A model generated the notes under the pieces. It made no database searches. It had not been told where the DNA came from and saw only the letters and a program-made list of their open reading frames with translations. 64,000 nucleotides of DNA from an uncultured Anaerobiospirillum sp. (GTDB lineage Bacteria; Pseudomonadota; Gammaproteobacteria; Enterobacterales; Succinivibrionaceae). The position numbers and the translations under genes were made by a program. Of the stretch, positions 8,631 to 16,621 are shown piece after piece (position 1 is the stretch's first letter; each line of letters opens with the position of its first letter). The stretch covers positions 1 through 64,000 of the forward strand of contig CALXNA010000016.1 of assembly GCA_944389615.1 (NCBI GenBank), given 5' to 3'.

Positions 8631-9998
8631 ATGGCAAAGGATAACGTAACTGCACCTGATCTCACCGCAGCTCACGCTGCCCCACTAAACACCAACGAGG
8701 CCCAGCCTCAGGCGGCTTGCCGTCAACAAGATGCGGCCGCTAATGCTGCCACGGCTGACCATGGACCAGATGCTGCCTCCAGCATTGCACCTACCGTAGT
8801 GGAGCAGGTTACGACCAGCGATAAGATTGCGTGGAGCTCCATTATCATGCTGGGCATGCTCACCGCCTTCGGCCCGTTTTGTACTGACCTCTACCTCCCG
8901 GCCGTCCCGACCATTACGCGCGAGCTCAATACCGATGCCTCGACCATGCAGCTGACGCTGACCACGTCGTTTTTGGGCTTAGCCTTAGGTCAGCTCTTCA
9001 TCGGCCCGCTGTCCGATGCCTTCGGACGCAAGCGGCCGCTCTATGCGAGCTTGATCATCTTCGCGCTCTCCTCAGCGGCCTGTGCCTACGCCCCTAACAT
9101 CACCTTCCTTGTGATTGCGCGTCTGTTCCAAGGTATGGCCGGAGCCGGTGGCATTGTGCTCTCGCGTGCCATCGCCTGCGATATGTACCAAGGAGCGCGC
9201 CTGACCCAGTTTATGAGCTTGCTCATGACGGTCAACAGCTTAGCGCCGATCTTAGGCCCGATCGTTGGCTCGCTTATCACGACCTTCTTTGACTGGCCTG
9301 CCATGTTCTTGTTCTTGGCACTGTGGGGCGTGCTCTTGCTGCTCGGTTCCCTCAAGGCCGTGCCTGAGAGTCTGCCGCCGGTTAAGCGCTCGCCGCAGAT
9401 TAGTGCCGCAATCATGGACATGCTCAAGGAGTTCACCAACGCCCGTTTCATGTGCTTGGCGCTTTCCTTGTCCTTTGTCCAAGGCTCCTTTTTCGGCTAC
9501 TTGGCCTCCTCGCCCTTCATCTTCCAGACTATCTTTGGCTTAAGTCCACTTGCTTACTCCTTGGTCTTTGCCGCCAACGCCGCCTGCATTACGGTTGCGG
9601 CCAATGGCGCCGGCTTTATGGCCAAGCGCTTTAGCGAGCCCTTTGTGGTCAAGCTGGCCTTGGTCTGGCAGCTCATTGCGACGGCGGCCTTTGGCCTTGA
9701 TGTGCTCTTAGAGCTACACAACATCGTGCTGGTAGGTCTGAGCTTGGCGATCTTCGTCGCCATGATGGGAGCAGCCCAAACTGCGGGCTTTGGCCCGGTC
9801 ATGGGCTCGCGCTCCGGAGGCGCGGGCGCCGCCTCGGGCCTGTTTGGCGTGCTCACCTTTATCTTTGGCGCCATTGCCGCGCCGCTCGTGGGCCTGATGG
9901 GCGAGACCTCGATGTTGCCGCAGTTCTTGGTCATGGTGGTTTGCACCATTTGCGCGCTCATCCTGTTCCACTTCGGTCTCAAGCGCCACAACTTCTAA
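8631..9998 (+). CDS. Bcr/CflA-family drug efflux MFS transporter (copy 1)
   Basis: This is a 455-residue inner-membrane exporter with about 12 hydrophobic segments. The Bcr/CflA signature is clear: 'FGPFCTDLYLPAVPTI', then 'SFLGLALGQLFIGPLSDAFGRKRPL' (the MFS motif A loop), 'RLFQGMAGAGGIVLSRAI' and 'NSLAPILGPIVGSLI'. Family members exchange protons for drugs such as bicyclomycin and chloramphenicol, or for metabolites; the substrate is not known. The first 60 residues are a hydrophilic Ala/Gln-rich extension absent from copy 2. There is no strong ribosome site at the ATG, so an internal start closer to residue 60 is possible. A close paralog follows 375 bp downstream. Confidence 0.88.
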   Translation: MAKDNVTAPDLTAAHAAPLNTNEAQPQAACRQQDAAANAATADHGPDAASSIAPTVVEQVTTSDKIAWSSIIMLGMLTAFGPFCTDLYLPAVPTITRELNTDASTMQLTLTTSFLGLALGQLFIGPLSDAFGRKRPLYASLIIFALSSAACAYAPNITFLVIARLFQGMAGAGGIVLSRAIACDMYQGARLTQFMSLLMTVNSLAPILGPIVGSLITTFFDWPAMFLFLALWGVLLLLGSLKAVPESLPPVKRSPQISAAIMDMLKEFTNARFMCLALSLSFVQGSFFGYLASSPFIFQTIFGLSPLAYSLVFAANAACITVAANGAGFMAKRFSEPFVVKLALVWQLIATAAFGLDVLLELHNIVLVGLSLAIFVAMMGAAQTAGFGPVMGSRSGGAGAASGLFGVLTFIFGAIAAPLVGLMGETSMLPQFLVMVVCTICALILFHFGLKRHNF

Positions 9999-10373
9999 GA
10001 GCGCTCCGAACGGAGCCAATTCCGGACGGAGCTGACTCCGGACGGAGTTGTCCGCCATTTACGGAGTGGGGGCGCCTGCGCGCAAGTCAATTGGGCGCAT
10101 TGTGTCGGGGCTTGAGGGCAAAGCGCGTTTTAGATCCAAAGCTGCCTTGTCGCAGCCCTGCGCCCGGACGCGGGCGCGCTACAATGGGGACAAACAGATG
10201 TTTTGAGCCCAACGCGGGCTTGCGGGCGCCAGCGGGGCTGCCGTCTTGAGCGGTAGGTGATGGTCACCGCAGCAGGGCAGCTCTCCCTCGTCCGCCCCCT
10301 TCCACTAAGGTGGAACCATCGCGCCTTAGGTGGAAGCCACTGGTCGCGCTGCGACCTGACGGGGACTCCCATT
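9999..10373. other. Spacer between the two exporters with CGGACGGAG repeats
   Basis: At 10005-10045 the word CCG(A)ACGGAG recurs with CTCCGGA between copies, giving overlapping direct and inverted repeats that could fold as a hairpin after copy 1. A TACAAT word near 10181 may be a -10 box for copy 2. No gene is seen. Confidence 0.4.
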
Positions 10374-11609
10374 ATGACTACTCAGGACAAAAGCTATGTA
10401 GCAAGTAAAGAACCTTCCACCCACCCAGCAGAGACCATTACTGCCCAAGACCGTATTGCTTGGGTCACGATCATCATGCTGGCGATGCTCGCCGCCTTCG
10501 GGCCCTTTTGTACCGATCTCTATCTCCCAGCCATCCCGCGCGAGCTTAACACCGACGCTGCGACCATGCAGCTGACCCTCACCACCTCCTTTTTGGGCCT
10601 TGCCTTAGGCCAACTCTTGATTGGCCCCATCTCCGATGCCTATGGGCGCAAACGCCCGCTCTATCTCAGCCTCATCGTCTTTGCGCTCTCCTCGGTGGCC
10701 TGCGCGGTTGCAAGCTCGATTAGTGCACTGATCGTGGCGCGCCTGTTCCAAGGCTTGGCCGGATCCGGTGGCATCATACTTTCCCGCGCCATCGCCTGTG
10801 ACCTCTATAGCGGCGCGCGGCTGACCCAGTTCATGAGCCTGCTCATGACCATCAACAGCTTAGCGCCAATCTTAGGACCGATCGTCGGCTCGCTGATTGC
10901 CACGTACTTTGATGGGCCTGCGCTCTTTATCTTCCTTGCCTTATGGGGCGCCTTGCTCTTTAGTGCCACCTTTAAGGGCATTGACGAAACGCTGCCGCCG
11001 GAGCGGCGCACCGTGCAGATTAAGAGCGCCCTGTGCGATTTGGGCCGTGAGTGTACTAATCTGCCATTTATGTGCTGGGCCTTGGCTTTGGCCTTGATCT
11101 CAGGGGCGTTCTTTGGCTATTTGGCCGCCTCACCGTTTATCTTCCAAGAGATCTTCGGCCTGACCCCGCTGCAATACGCGCTGGTCTTTGCCCTCAATGC
11201 CCTGTGCATTACCTTAGGGGCCAATGCTGCCGCCTTGCTCGCGCGTCGACTGCCTGAGCGCAAGCTCACCCAAGGCGCTATCCTGATTCAGCTCTTAGCG
11301 CCAGTAGGACTAACAGCGGAGATAATGTTTGACCTTAACAACATCTACCTCGTGGGCGTCAGCCTAGCCCTCTTTGTGGCGATGAATGGCGCGGCTCAAA
11401 GCACCGGCTTTACCGAGGTGATGACTATGCGCCGCGGCGGCACCGGCGCAGCTACCGGCCTCTTTGGCGTGCTCGCCTTTTTGTTCGGCGCGCTCACCGC
11501 GCCGCTGGTCGGCCTGATGGGCGAAACTTCGCTTATTCCCTTGATGTTGGTGATGCTGTTCTGCAGCCTCAGTGCCTTCGTCTTGTGTCTGTTCGGTCGC
11601 GCGCCGTGA
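10374..11609 (+). CDS. Bcr/CflA-family drug efflux MFS transporter (copy 2)
   Basis: The 411-residue protein is strongly similar to copy 1 throughout ('FGPFCTDLYLPAIPRELNTD', 'LGQLLIGPISDAYGRKRPL', 'SRAIACDLYSGARLTQFMSL'). It has the same 12-segment topology and the same conserved loops. The ATG at 10374 follows GGGGA; the reading frame extends further upstream only as translated spacer. Copy 2 has a much shorter N-terminal tail (about 28 residues before the first membrane span). The pair arose by tandem duplication, and the divergence of the membrane faces suggests different substrates, which is inference. Confidence 0.88.
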   Translation: MTTQDKSYVASKEPSTHPAETITAQDRIAWVTIIMLAMLAAFGPFCTDLYLPAIPRELNTDAATMQLTLTTSFLGLALGQLLIGPISDAYGRKRPLYLSLIVFALSSVACAVASSISALIVARLFQGLAGSGGIILSRAIACDLYSGARLTQFMSLLMTINSLAPILGPIVGSLIATYFDGPALFIFLALWGALLFSATFKGIDETLPPERRTVQIKSALCDLGRECTNLPFMCWALALALISGAFFGYLAASPFIFQEIFGLTPLQYALVFALNALCITLGANAAALLARRLPERKLTQGAILIQLLAPVGLTAEIMFDLNNIYLVGVSLALFVAMNGAAQSTGFTEVMTMRRGGTGAATGLFGVLAFLFGALTAPLVGLMGETSLIPLMLVMLFCSLSAFVLCLFGRAP

Positions 11610-11629
11610 TCGGAGCCCTGAGCTCAAAC

Positions 11630-11825
11630 GGGCTCTCGCGGCTAGGGACGCAGCCCTTGGCCCTGATTGCGGCGGGCTCTCGCGGCTAGGGGCGCAGCCC
11701 TTGGCCCTGATTGCGGCGGGCTCTCGCGGCTAGGGGCGCAGCCCTTGGCCCTGATTGCAGCGGGCTCTCGCGGCTAGGGGCGCAGCCCTTGGCCCTGATT
11801 GTGGCGGGCTCTCGCGGCCGGGGGC
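11630..11825. repeat. 44-bp tandem repeat, four full units plus a partial fifth
   Basis: Units begin at 11630, 11674, 11718 and 11762, each starting GGGCTCTCGCGGCTAGGG and ending with GATTG and a GC-rich triplet. A partial fifth unit starts at 11806. Units differ at only a few positions. The array fills most of the gap between the second exporter and the DsbA-like gene and ends about 10 bp before a TATAAT box. Confidence 0.92.
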
Positions 11826-11834
11826 GGGCGCCGG

Positions 11835-11840
11835 TATAAT
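11835..11840 (+). promoter_or_regulatory. -10 box (TATAAT) of the DsbA-like gene
   Basis: A perfect TATAAT lies 84 bp ahead of the DsbA-like start. The -35 position falls in the last partial 44-bp repeat unit (GGCCGGGGGCGG area) and matches the consensus poorly, so the promoter may need an activator. Confidence 0.5.
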
Positions 11841-11923
11841 GGGCAGGCGCCTTGCTTAGCGCAAGTGCTGTGCGCCTGCTCCGCGTCTGCGGCGGGAGCG
11901 CCGTATCCGATTGTCAGAGGGAA

Positions 11924-12703
11924 ATGTTGATGTCCGCTCATCCGTCTTATTGTTCACGCCTTGGTCGTAAGTTCGCCCCGCTCGCCTTAAGCGTGCTGAC
12001 CTTATGGGGAGGTGTGAGCGCCGCCCAAGCTGCGCCCAGCGAGGTCTTTAATGCCGAGGAAAAAGCGGCCATTGAACAGATCGTGCGCGAGTACTTGGTC
12101 AGCCACCCGGAGATCTTGGTGGACACGGCCCGCGCCTTAGAGGAAGCGCAGCAGCAGATGCAGCAAGAGCTCATCACCACCGCCATTGATGAGCTGCGCG
12201 CCAATGACATGGTGCCCGTACGCGGCAACCGCGACGCCAAGCACTACTTAATCGAGTTCTATGACGTCAACTGCGGCTACTGCAAGGTGGTGCGCCCTTA
12301 CACTCACCGCTTAGCTCAAGAAGAGGATGTTGCCATCTTCTACATCGAGTTCCCGATCCTCTCGGAGACCTCGGTGAAGGCCGCGGCCATTGGCTTGGCC
12401 TTGTATCAGCAAGATCCCCAAAAGTACTTTGATTACCAAGAGCAGGTCATGAGCTACCAAGGCAAGATTGACTCTGAGGAGCAGCTGCGCGTCTTCATCA
12501 CCCAAGTCGGCGGTGACTACGATAAGATTGCCACCAAGGCCATGACCGACATCAAGATCCAGCGCGCACTGCGCGCCAATATGGCCTTAGGCCAGAACTT
12601 GGGCGTCCACGGTACCCCATACTTCATCTTAGATGGCGAAGTGATCCGCGGTGCCATCAAGGACTACTCGGTCTTCGCTGACATCATCAAGCGCCATCAG
12701 TAG
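11924..12703 (+). CDS. Exported DsbA/Com1-like thiol:disulfide protein
   Basis: The 259-residue product has a signal peptide (residues 1 to about 35, ending VSAAQA-AP), a helical lead segment ('EIVREYLVSHPEILVDTARALEE' type), then a thioredoxin fold. The active site is CGYC (Cys117 and Cys120) in 'FYDVNCGYCKVVRP', and the cis-proline loop is 'GVHGTPYFIL'. This layout fits the Com1/ScsC/DsbA group, which oxidises or isomerises disulfides in the periplasm. GAGG is four bases ahead of the ATG at 11924; a second ATG at 11930 is possible. It is 11 bp from the next gene and probably co-transcribed with it. No DsbB partner is seen here. Confidence 0.85.
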   Translation: MLMSAHPSYCSRLGRKFAPLALSVLTLWGGVSAAQAAPSEVFNAEEKAAIEQIVREYLVSHPEILVDTARALEEAQQQMQQELITTAIDELRANDMVPVRGNRDAKHYLIEFYDVNCGYCKVVRPYTHRLAQEEDVAIFYIEFPILSETSVKAAAIGLALYQQDPQKYFDYQEQVMSYQGKIDSEEQLRVFITQVGGDYDKIATKAMTDIKIQRALRANMALGQNLGVHGTPYFILDGEVIRGAIKDYSVFADIIKRHQ

Positions 12704-12714
12704 TAGGCTTCAAG

Positions 12715-13122
12715 ATGGACTGGTATATCGTATTGGCCTTGGCTGTACCTTTTCTCTTCGTCATTGGCGTGATCTACAACGCGCTCAAAGAGCAAAAGGT
12801 GCTTGAAGATGGTCAGCTCAAAAAGGTGCTCACCGAGCGCAAGGCCAAGGGCTTAGCGCCCGCCCCGGCAGACGATGATGACGACTACGGTCTGCCCGCG
12901 CGCCAAGACCTCAAGCGCGCTGCGCCGCCCAGCTCCGCGGCCGCTCCTGCGTCGGTTCCACCGCGCCATCAGCCGCTGGGCAACACTGAGGCCAAGAATG
13001 CCGCCTCGTACTTTGCGCAGTACTACCAAGCAGAGCAGAGTGCGCCCACAGAGTCTCCAGCTGCAGAGGCGGCTGAGTCCCAAACTGAAGAGGCGACAGC
13101 GCCAGAGCGTGCTGCAAAATAG
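12715..13122 (+). CDS. Small single-pass membrane protein, unknown function
   Basis: The 135-residue product has one N-terminal hydrophobic segment ('IVLALAVPFLFVIGVIYNAL', residues 4-23), a charged stretch ('KEQKVLEDGQLKKVLTERKAKG'-like), a short Asp run, and an Ala/Pro/Glu-rich tail. It resembles no family I can name. It follows the DsbA-like gene by 11 bp on the same strand, so the two are probably one operon. The ribosome site is weak. Confidence 0.6.
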   Translation: MDWYIVLALAVPFLFVIGVIYNALKEQKVLEDGQLKKVLTERKAKGLAPAPADDDDDYGLPARQDLKRAAPPSSAAAPASVPPRHQPLGNTEAKNAASYFAQYYQAEQSAPTESPAAEAAESQTEEATAPERAAK

Positions 13123-13397
13123 TGCAAAGAGGGGGTCAAAAGCAGGGCAAATGCCGTCAAGCATGCGTGCGCGTGGTCACAAAGTGCGCACGGGGCGTAA
13201 GGCACGGGTCTTCAGGTGCACACTAAGCGCACGCTAAGTGTCAGCGCCTGATAGGCGCGCAGGTCTGACTGGGAAGTCTGCCTAACTTAGCTTGTTTGTT
13301 GGTTATTGACCCCCCAACGCCTTGGCCCATAGACGGAAAGCTCCGGGCTGTGAGGCGCAGCTGTGTTGCATGGCGTCGGGCGGGCAAGGAGCGTTTG

Positions 13398-15137
13398 ATG
13401 AACGGCTCAGTCCTGTTTTGTATTTGCCTTGCTTACTTCGTCGTAGCGTACTTCGTCTACGGCGGATTTTTAGCGCGTGTGTTCAAAGTTGACCCGAAGC
13501 GTCCGACCCCGGCGCACACCCAATATGACGGGGTGGACTACGTACCAACCCCAGCTCCGGTGCTCTACGGACACCACTTTGCCTCCATTGCGGGCCCGGG
13601 CCCAATCGTGGGGCCAATCATGGCCGCCTACTTTGGCTTCCTGCCTGCGCTGATTTGGATCTTGGTTGGCTGCGTCTTCGTCGGCGCCTTCCACGACTTT
13701 GCCGCCTTGGTGATGTCGGTACGTAATCGCGGTCGCTCCATCTCCTTTATCATGGAGCGCCTGATGGGCTACACCGGCCGTCAGCTCTTCTTGATCTTCT
13801 GCATGGCCTGCTTGGTGCTGATTGTCGCCATCTTCTCCTTGATGATCGCCGGTATGTTTGTGCAGTTGCCGGAGGTGGCTGCTGCGAGCATCATGTTCAT
13901 CGTGCTGGCCCCAATCTTTGCCTTCTGCACCATGCGCCTGAAGATGCGCTTAGCTCCAGCCTCGTTCATCTTCGTGCCGCTGGTCTTCTTCTGTGTCTAC
14001 TTAGGCACCATCATCCCGATCGACTTGGTCGGCACCTTTGACATGGACGCAGGCTCGGCCACCCTGATTTGGCTTGGTGTCTTGGCCCTCTACATCTTTG
14101 GCGCCTCCGTCATCCCGGTTCAGTGGTTACTGCAGCCGCGTGACTACCTCAACAGCTACTTGCTCTACGGCATGTTAGCCTTAGGCATCGTCTCGATCTT
14201 GGCTTACAACCCAGAGATTAAGATGGCCGCCTTCAACGGTTGGGCCGCGGTCACCGCCGATGGCAATATGACCGACATGATCCCGGCGCTCTTCATCTTC
14301 ATCGCCTGCGGTGCCTGCTCGGGCTTCCACTCCTTAGTCGCTTCGGGTACGACCTCCAAGCAGATCGACTCGGAAAAGGACATGGTCAAGATCGGCTACG
14401 GTGGCATGATCATGGAAGGCATTGTCGGCGTCATGGCCTTAGTTGCGGTAATGTCCTTTGACCCAGCCACCTTCATGGAAGTGGGCAAGAACCAGCCAAT
14501 GGCCTTTGCGACCGCTATTGCCTCGTTCTCGACCGCAGTAGGCATCCCAGAGGTCTATGCCAAGGTCTTCATTTCGCTGGCCATCTCGGCCTTCATGATG
14601 ACTTCGCTTGATACTGCCACCCGCTTAGGCCGTTTCATTTGGCAAGAGATCTTCTTACCACGTACCATCGACCACGATGGCAAGGAGATCGAAGTTGACG
14701 CCAAGACGGCTCGCGCTCAGTTAGCCCCATGGCGCCGTCACCTCACCAACACCTACACTGCCGCCATTATCGTGGTCGGGGCCTCGATCCTGATGGCCTT
14801 GTCCGGCAGCGCCGCCAGCATCTGGCCTATCTTCGGCGCCAGCAACCAACTGATGGCCGCCTTGACCTTCCTTGGCATCACCATCTACCTCTTGGTCAAA
14901 GGCTCCAAGTGGTACTTGGCCTTCGTCCCGATGGTCTTCATGATGGTCATGAGCCTGTGGGGCATCATCCAAGTCATCACCCAGCAGTGGGGCAAGAACA
15001 TGGTCTTGGTAGTCGCAGGCTGCTTCCTCGTCGTCATGGCCGTGCTCATGATTGCCTTAGGCTTGTCGATCATCAGCCACCACTTACGCATCCACTTCAA
15101 GGGCGGCCAGCACACCACCGCCATCGAAGAGGCCTAA
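13398..15137 (+). CDS. cstA: CstA-family peptide/pyruvate transporter
   Basis: This 579-residue polytopic membrane protein has the CstA signature: 'PTPAPVLYGHHFASIAGPGPIVGPI' region near residue 50, 'FHDFAALVMSVRNRGRSI', and 'GACSGFHSLVASGTTSKQI'. CstA proteins import peptides or pyruvate during carbon limitation. Length is below the 700 of E. coli CstA and matches the shorter form found in many anaerobes. The ATG at 13398 has AAGGAG six bases upstream; the longer frame from 13296 is not needed. It stands alone, converging on hsdS. Confidence 0.92.
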   Translation: MNGSVLFCICLAYFVVAYFVYGGFLARVFKVDPKRPTPAHTQYDGVDYVPTPAPVLYGHHFASIAGPGPIVGPIMAAYFGFLPALIWILVGCVFVGAFHDFAALVMSVRNRGRSISFIMERLMGYTGRQLFLIFCMACLVLIVAIFSLMIAGMFVQLPEVAAASIMFIVLAPIFAFCTMRLKMRLAPASFIFVPLVFFCVYLGTIIPIDLVGTFDMDAGSATLIWLGVLALYIFGASVIPVQWLLQPRDYLNSYLLYGMLALGIVSILAYNPEIKMAAFNGWAAVTADGNMTDMIPALFIFIACGACSGFHSLVASGTTSKQIDSEKDMVKIGYGGMIMEGIVGVMALVAVMSFDPATFMEVGKNQPMAFATAIASFSTAVGIPEVYAKVFISLAISAFMMTSLDTATRLGRFIWQEIFLPRTIDHDGKEIEVDAKTARAQLAPWRRHLTNTYTAAIIVVGASILMALSGSAASIWPIFGASNQLMAALTFLGITIYLLVKGSKWYLAFVPMVFMMVMSLWGIIQVITQQWGKNMVLVVAGCFLVVMAVLMIALGLSIISHHLRIHFKGGQHTTAIEEA

Positions 15138-15179
15138 GCGAGGCTTAAGCCCAATCAAGGCTCAATCCTCACGGACACA

Positions 15180-15208
15180 GGGGCATCTCCCGCAAGGAAG
15201 ATGCCCTT
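15180..15208. terminator. Hairpin, repeat copy 1 (GGGCATCT/AGATGCCC)
   Basis: GGGCATCT and AGATGCCC form an 8-bp stem around CCCGCAAGGA, followed on the plus strand by TT. It lies 43 bp after cstA. A second copy lies at 15317-15346, so this is a short repeated, REP-like hairpin that may also terminate transcription. Confidence 0.5.
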
Positions 15209-15316
15209 GCTGCAGCTAAGCGTAGCGACTTGGCAACAGGAGCGGGCGCAGTAGGGTGCAGCCTCTGTAGGTTCAGCGCCATGGCCGCGGTGAGGCTGCC
15301 CATGGGCGCAGACAAC

Positions 15317-15346
15317 AAGGGCATCTGCCGCAAAGAAGATGCCCTT
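15317..15346. terminator. Hairpin, repeat copy 2 (AAGGGCATCT/AGATGCCCTT)
   Basis: A perfect 10-bp stem surrounds GCCGCAAAGA, 21 bp beyond the hsdS stop on the minus strand. It shares stem and much of the loop with copy 1. The position suggests a terminator for the hsd operon. Confidence 0.55.
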
Positions 15347-15366
15347 AAAGTAGAGTTGGCGACGGC

Positions 15367-16608
15367 CTAAACAAAGAGTTGCTGGAGCAGGCCCTTCTTG
15401 AGCTCGCTCCACTTCTCCAGCTCAGCCTTGGCCAAGGCAATCACCTCGTCGATGGCGCCGAGGCACTCAGCGATCTTGCGCTGCTCTTCGAGGGATGGTA
15501 CATCAATCTTGGTTAGGGCAATGTTGGCTTTGCTAATAGCAGGTTGCTTGGTTCCCTGCATGTACGGACGTAGCTGGTCGTGGAAGGCGTCAGAGTTAAT
15601 GTAGTAACCGAGGTACTTAGGGGCAAATTGGAGCTTTGGTCTACAAGCTATGGTATGCAGACCTGCGTATATGGTGCTTGAGCCTACATTGTATACTTCA
15701 ACAGCTTTGCCCACGGTATCATCTTCTGCGGTATCTGCAATCACTACGTCTCCATCTTGAAGATGTTGCATGCGTGAGCAGTCAACATCAGATGCGATAA
15801 ATGGGACATTATCCTTATTTAGATCAAGGACATTGCCTAAGATGGTGTGGATGTCGCCATAGTGGATGTTGTAGGCTGAGCCTGCTTCTTGGGTTAGCTT
15901 GGCCCGGGACAAGGTATTGTTACTGATGCCGCTGAATACCGTGTTGAAGTCCAGTCTATCCCATGCAGGGAAGGTCGATCCGTCATCGGCCTTGAAGCGC
16001 ACCTCTTGGGCAAAGAGCTTTTGCGCTACGCCCGTCTTGTACCGCCCCCATGCCGCGACCGCGGCTTGCTGCAGGGCAATGACCTCGTCTACTGCGGAGA
16101 GCAGCCCGGCTATCTTGAGCTGCTCAGGCAGCGTCGGAAAAAAAGTTGTGATCTGCCCAAAATCTGTTGTGTTGATTGCTGGATAGTTGGAGCCCGTGCA
16201 TCTGAGATTGACTTCTTCGTTAAACCCATCTTCAAAGAACAGTTGGTAGAGGAAGCTGTTGCAACCGTTGCGCATTCTCGCTTGGATGAAGCCAGTTGAT
16301 GCAACAACCTGCTTGTCACGAGGATGAGTGAAGTGATAGTGCCCTTTGTTGTAGGGGCGTACGGATTGGAAAAAGACATCGTCAATCAGGGCGACTCTTT
16401 TGGCTCGGCTTGGCGCGTTTGACTTCTGGATAAGCTGAGGCTCCAGCCATTGACCGGAATCTACGTTGCTTAGATCCATGTAGTAGAACTCATCTGCTAA
16501 AGGGCCACTTTTTGGGTTCAGTTCGCATGCATCTTCTAATGACATCTGCTCCCAAGCAGGGAAGGCCGAGCCATCGTCGGCCTTAAATCGAAGTTTTGGA
16601 GTTGTCAT
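15367..16608 (-). CDS. hsdS: Type I restriction-modification specificity subunit
   Basis: The 413-residue protein has two target-recognition domains (about residues 20-150 and 220-345), each followed by a conserved helical arm. The first arm is 'LPEQLKIAGLLSAVDEVIAL', the second 'LEEQRKIAECLGAIDEVIAL'. The segment 'RFKADDGSAFPAW' at the start recurs as 'RFKADDGSTFPAW' near residue 203, so the protein is built from two half-repeats. HsdS sets the bipartite target sequence of the complex. The recognition domains are lower in GC than the arms, which is usual for exchanged modules. AAAGGAGG precedes the ATG; hsdM ends 13 bp upstream. Confidence 0.93.
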   Translation of the reverse strand: MTTPKLRFKADDGSAFPAWEQMSLEDACELNPKSGPLADEFYYMDLSNVDSGQWLEPQLIQKSNAPSRAKRVALIDDVFFQSVRPYNKGHYHFTHPRDKQVVASTGFIQARMRNGCNSFLYQLFFEDGFNEEVNLRCTGSNYPAINTTDFGQITTFFPTLPEQLKIAGLLSAVDEVIALQQAAVAAWGRYKTGVAQKLFAQEVRFKADDGSTFPAWDRLDFNTVFSGISNNTLSRAKLTQEAGSAYNIHYGDIHTILGNVLDLNKDNVPFIASDVDCSRMQHLQDGDVVIADTAEDDTVGKAVEVYNVGSSTIYAGLHTIACRPKLQFAPKYLGYYINSDAFHDQLRPYMQGTKQPAISKANIALTKIDVPSLEEQRKIAECLGAIDEVIALAKAELEKWSELKKGLLQQLFV

Positions 16609-16621
16609 GGTGCGGCCTCCT

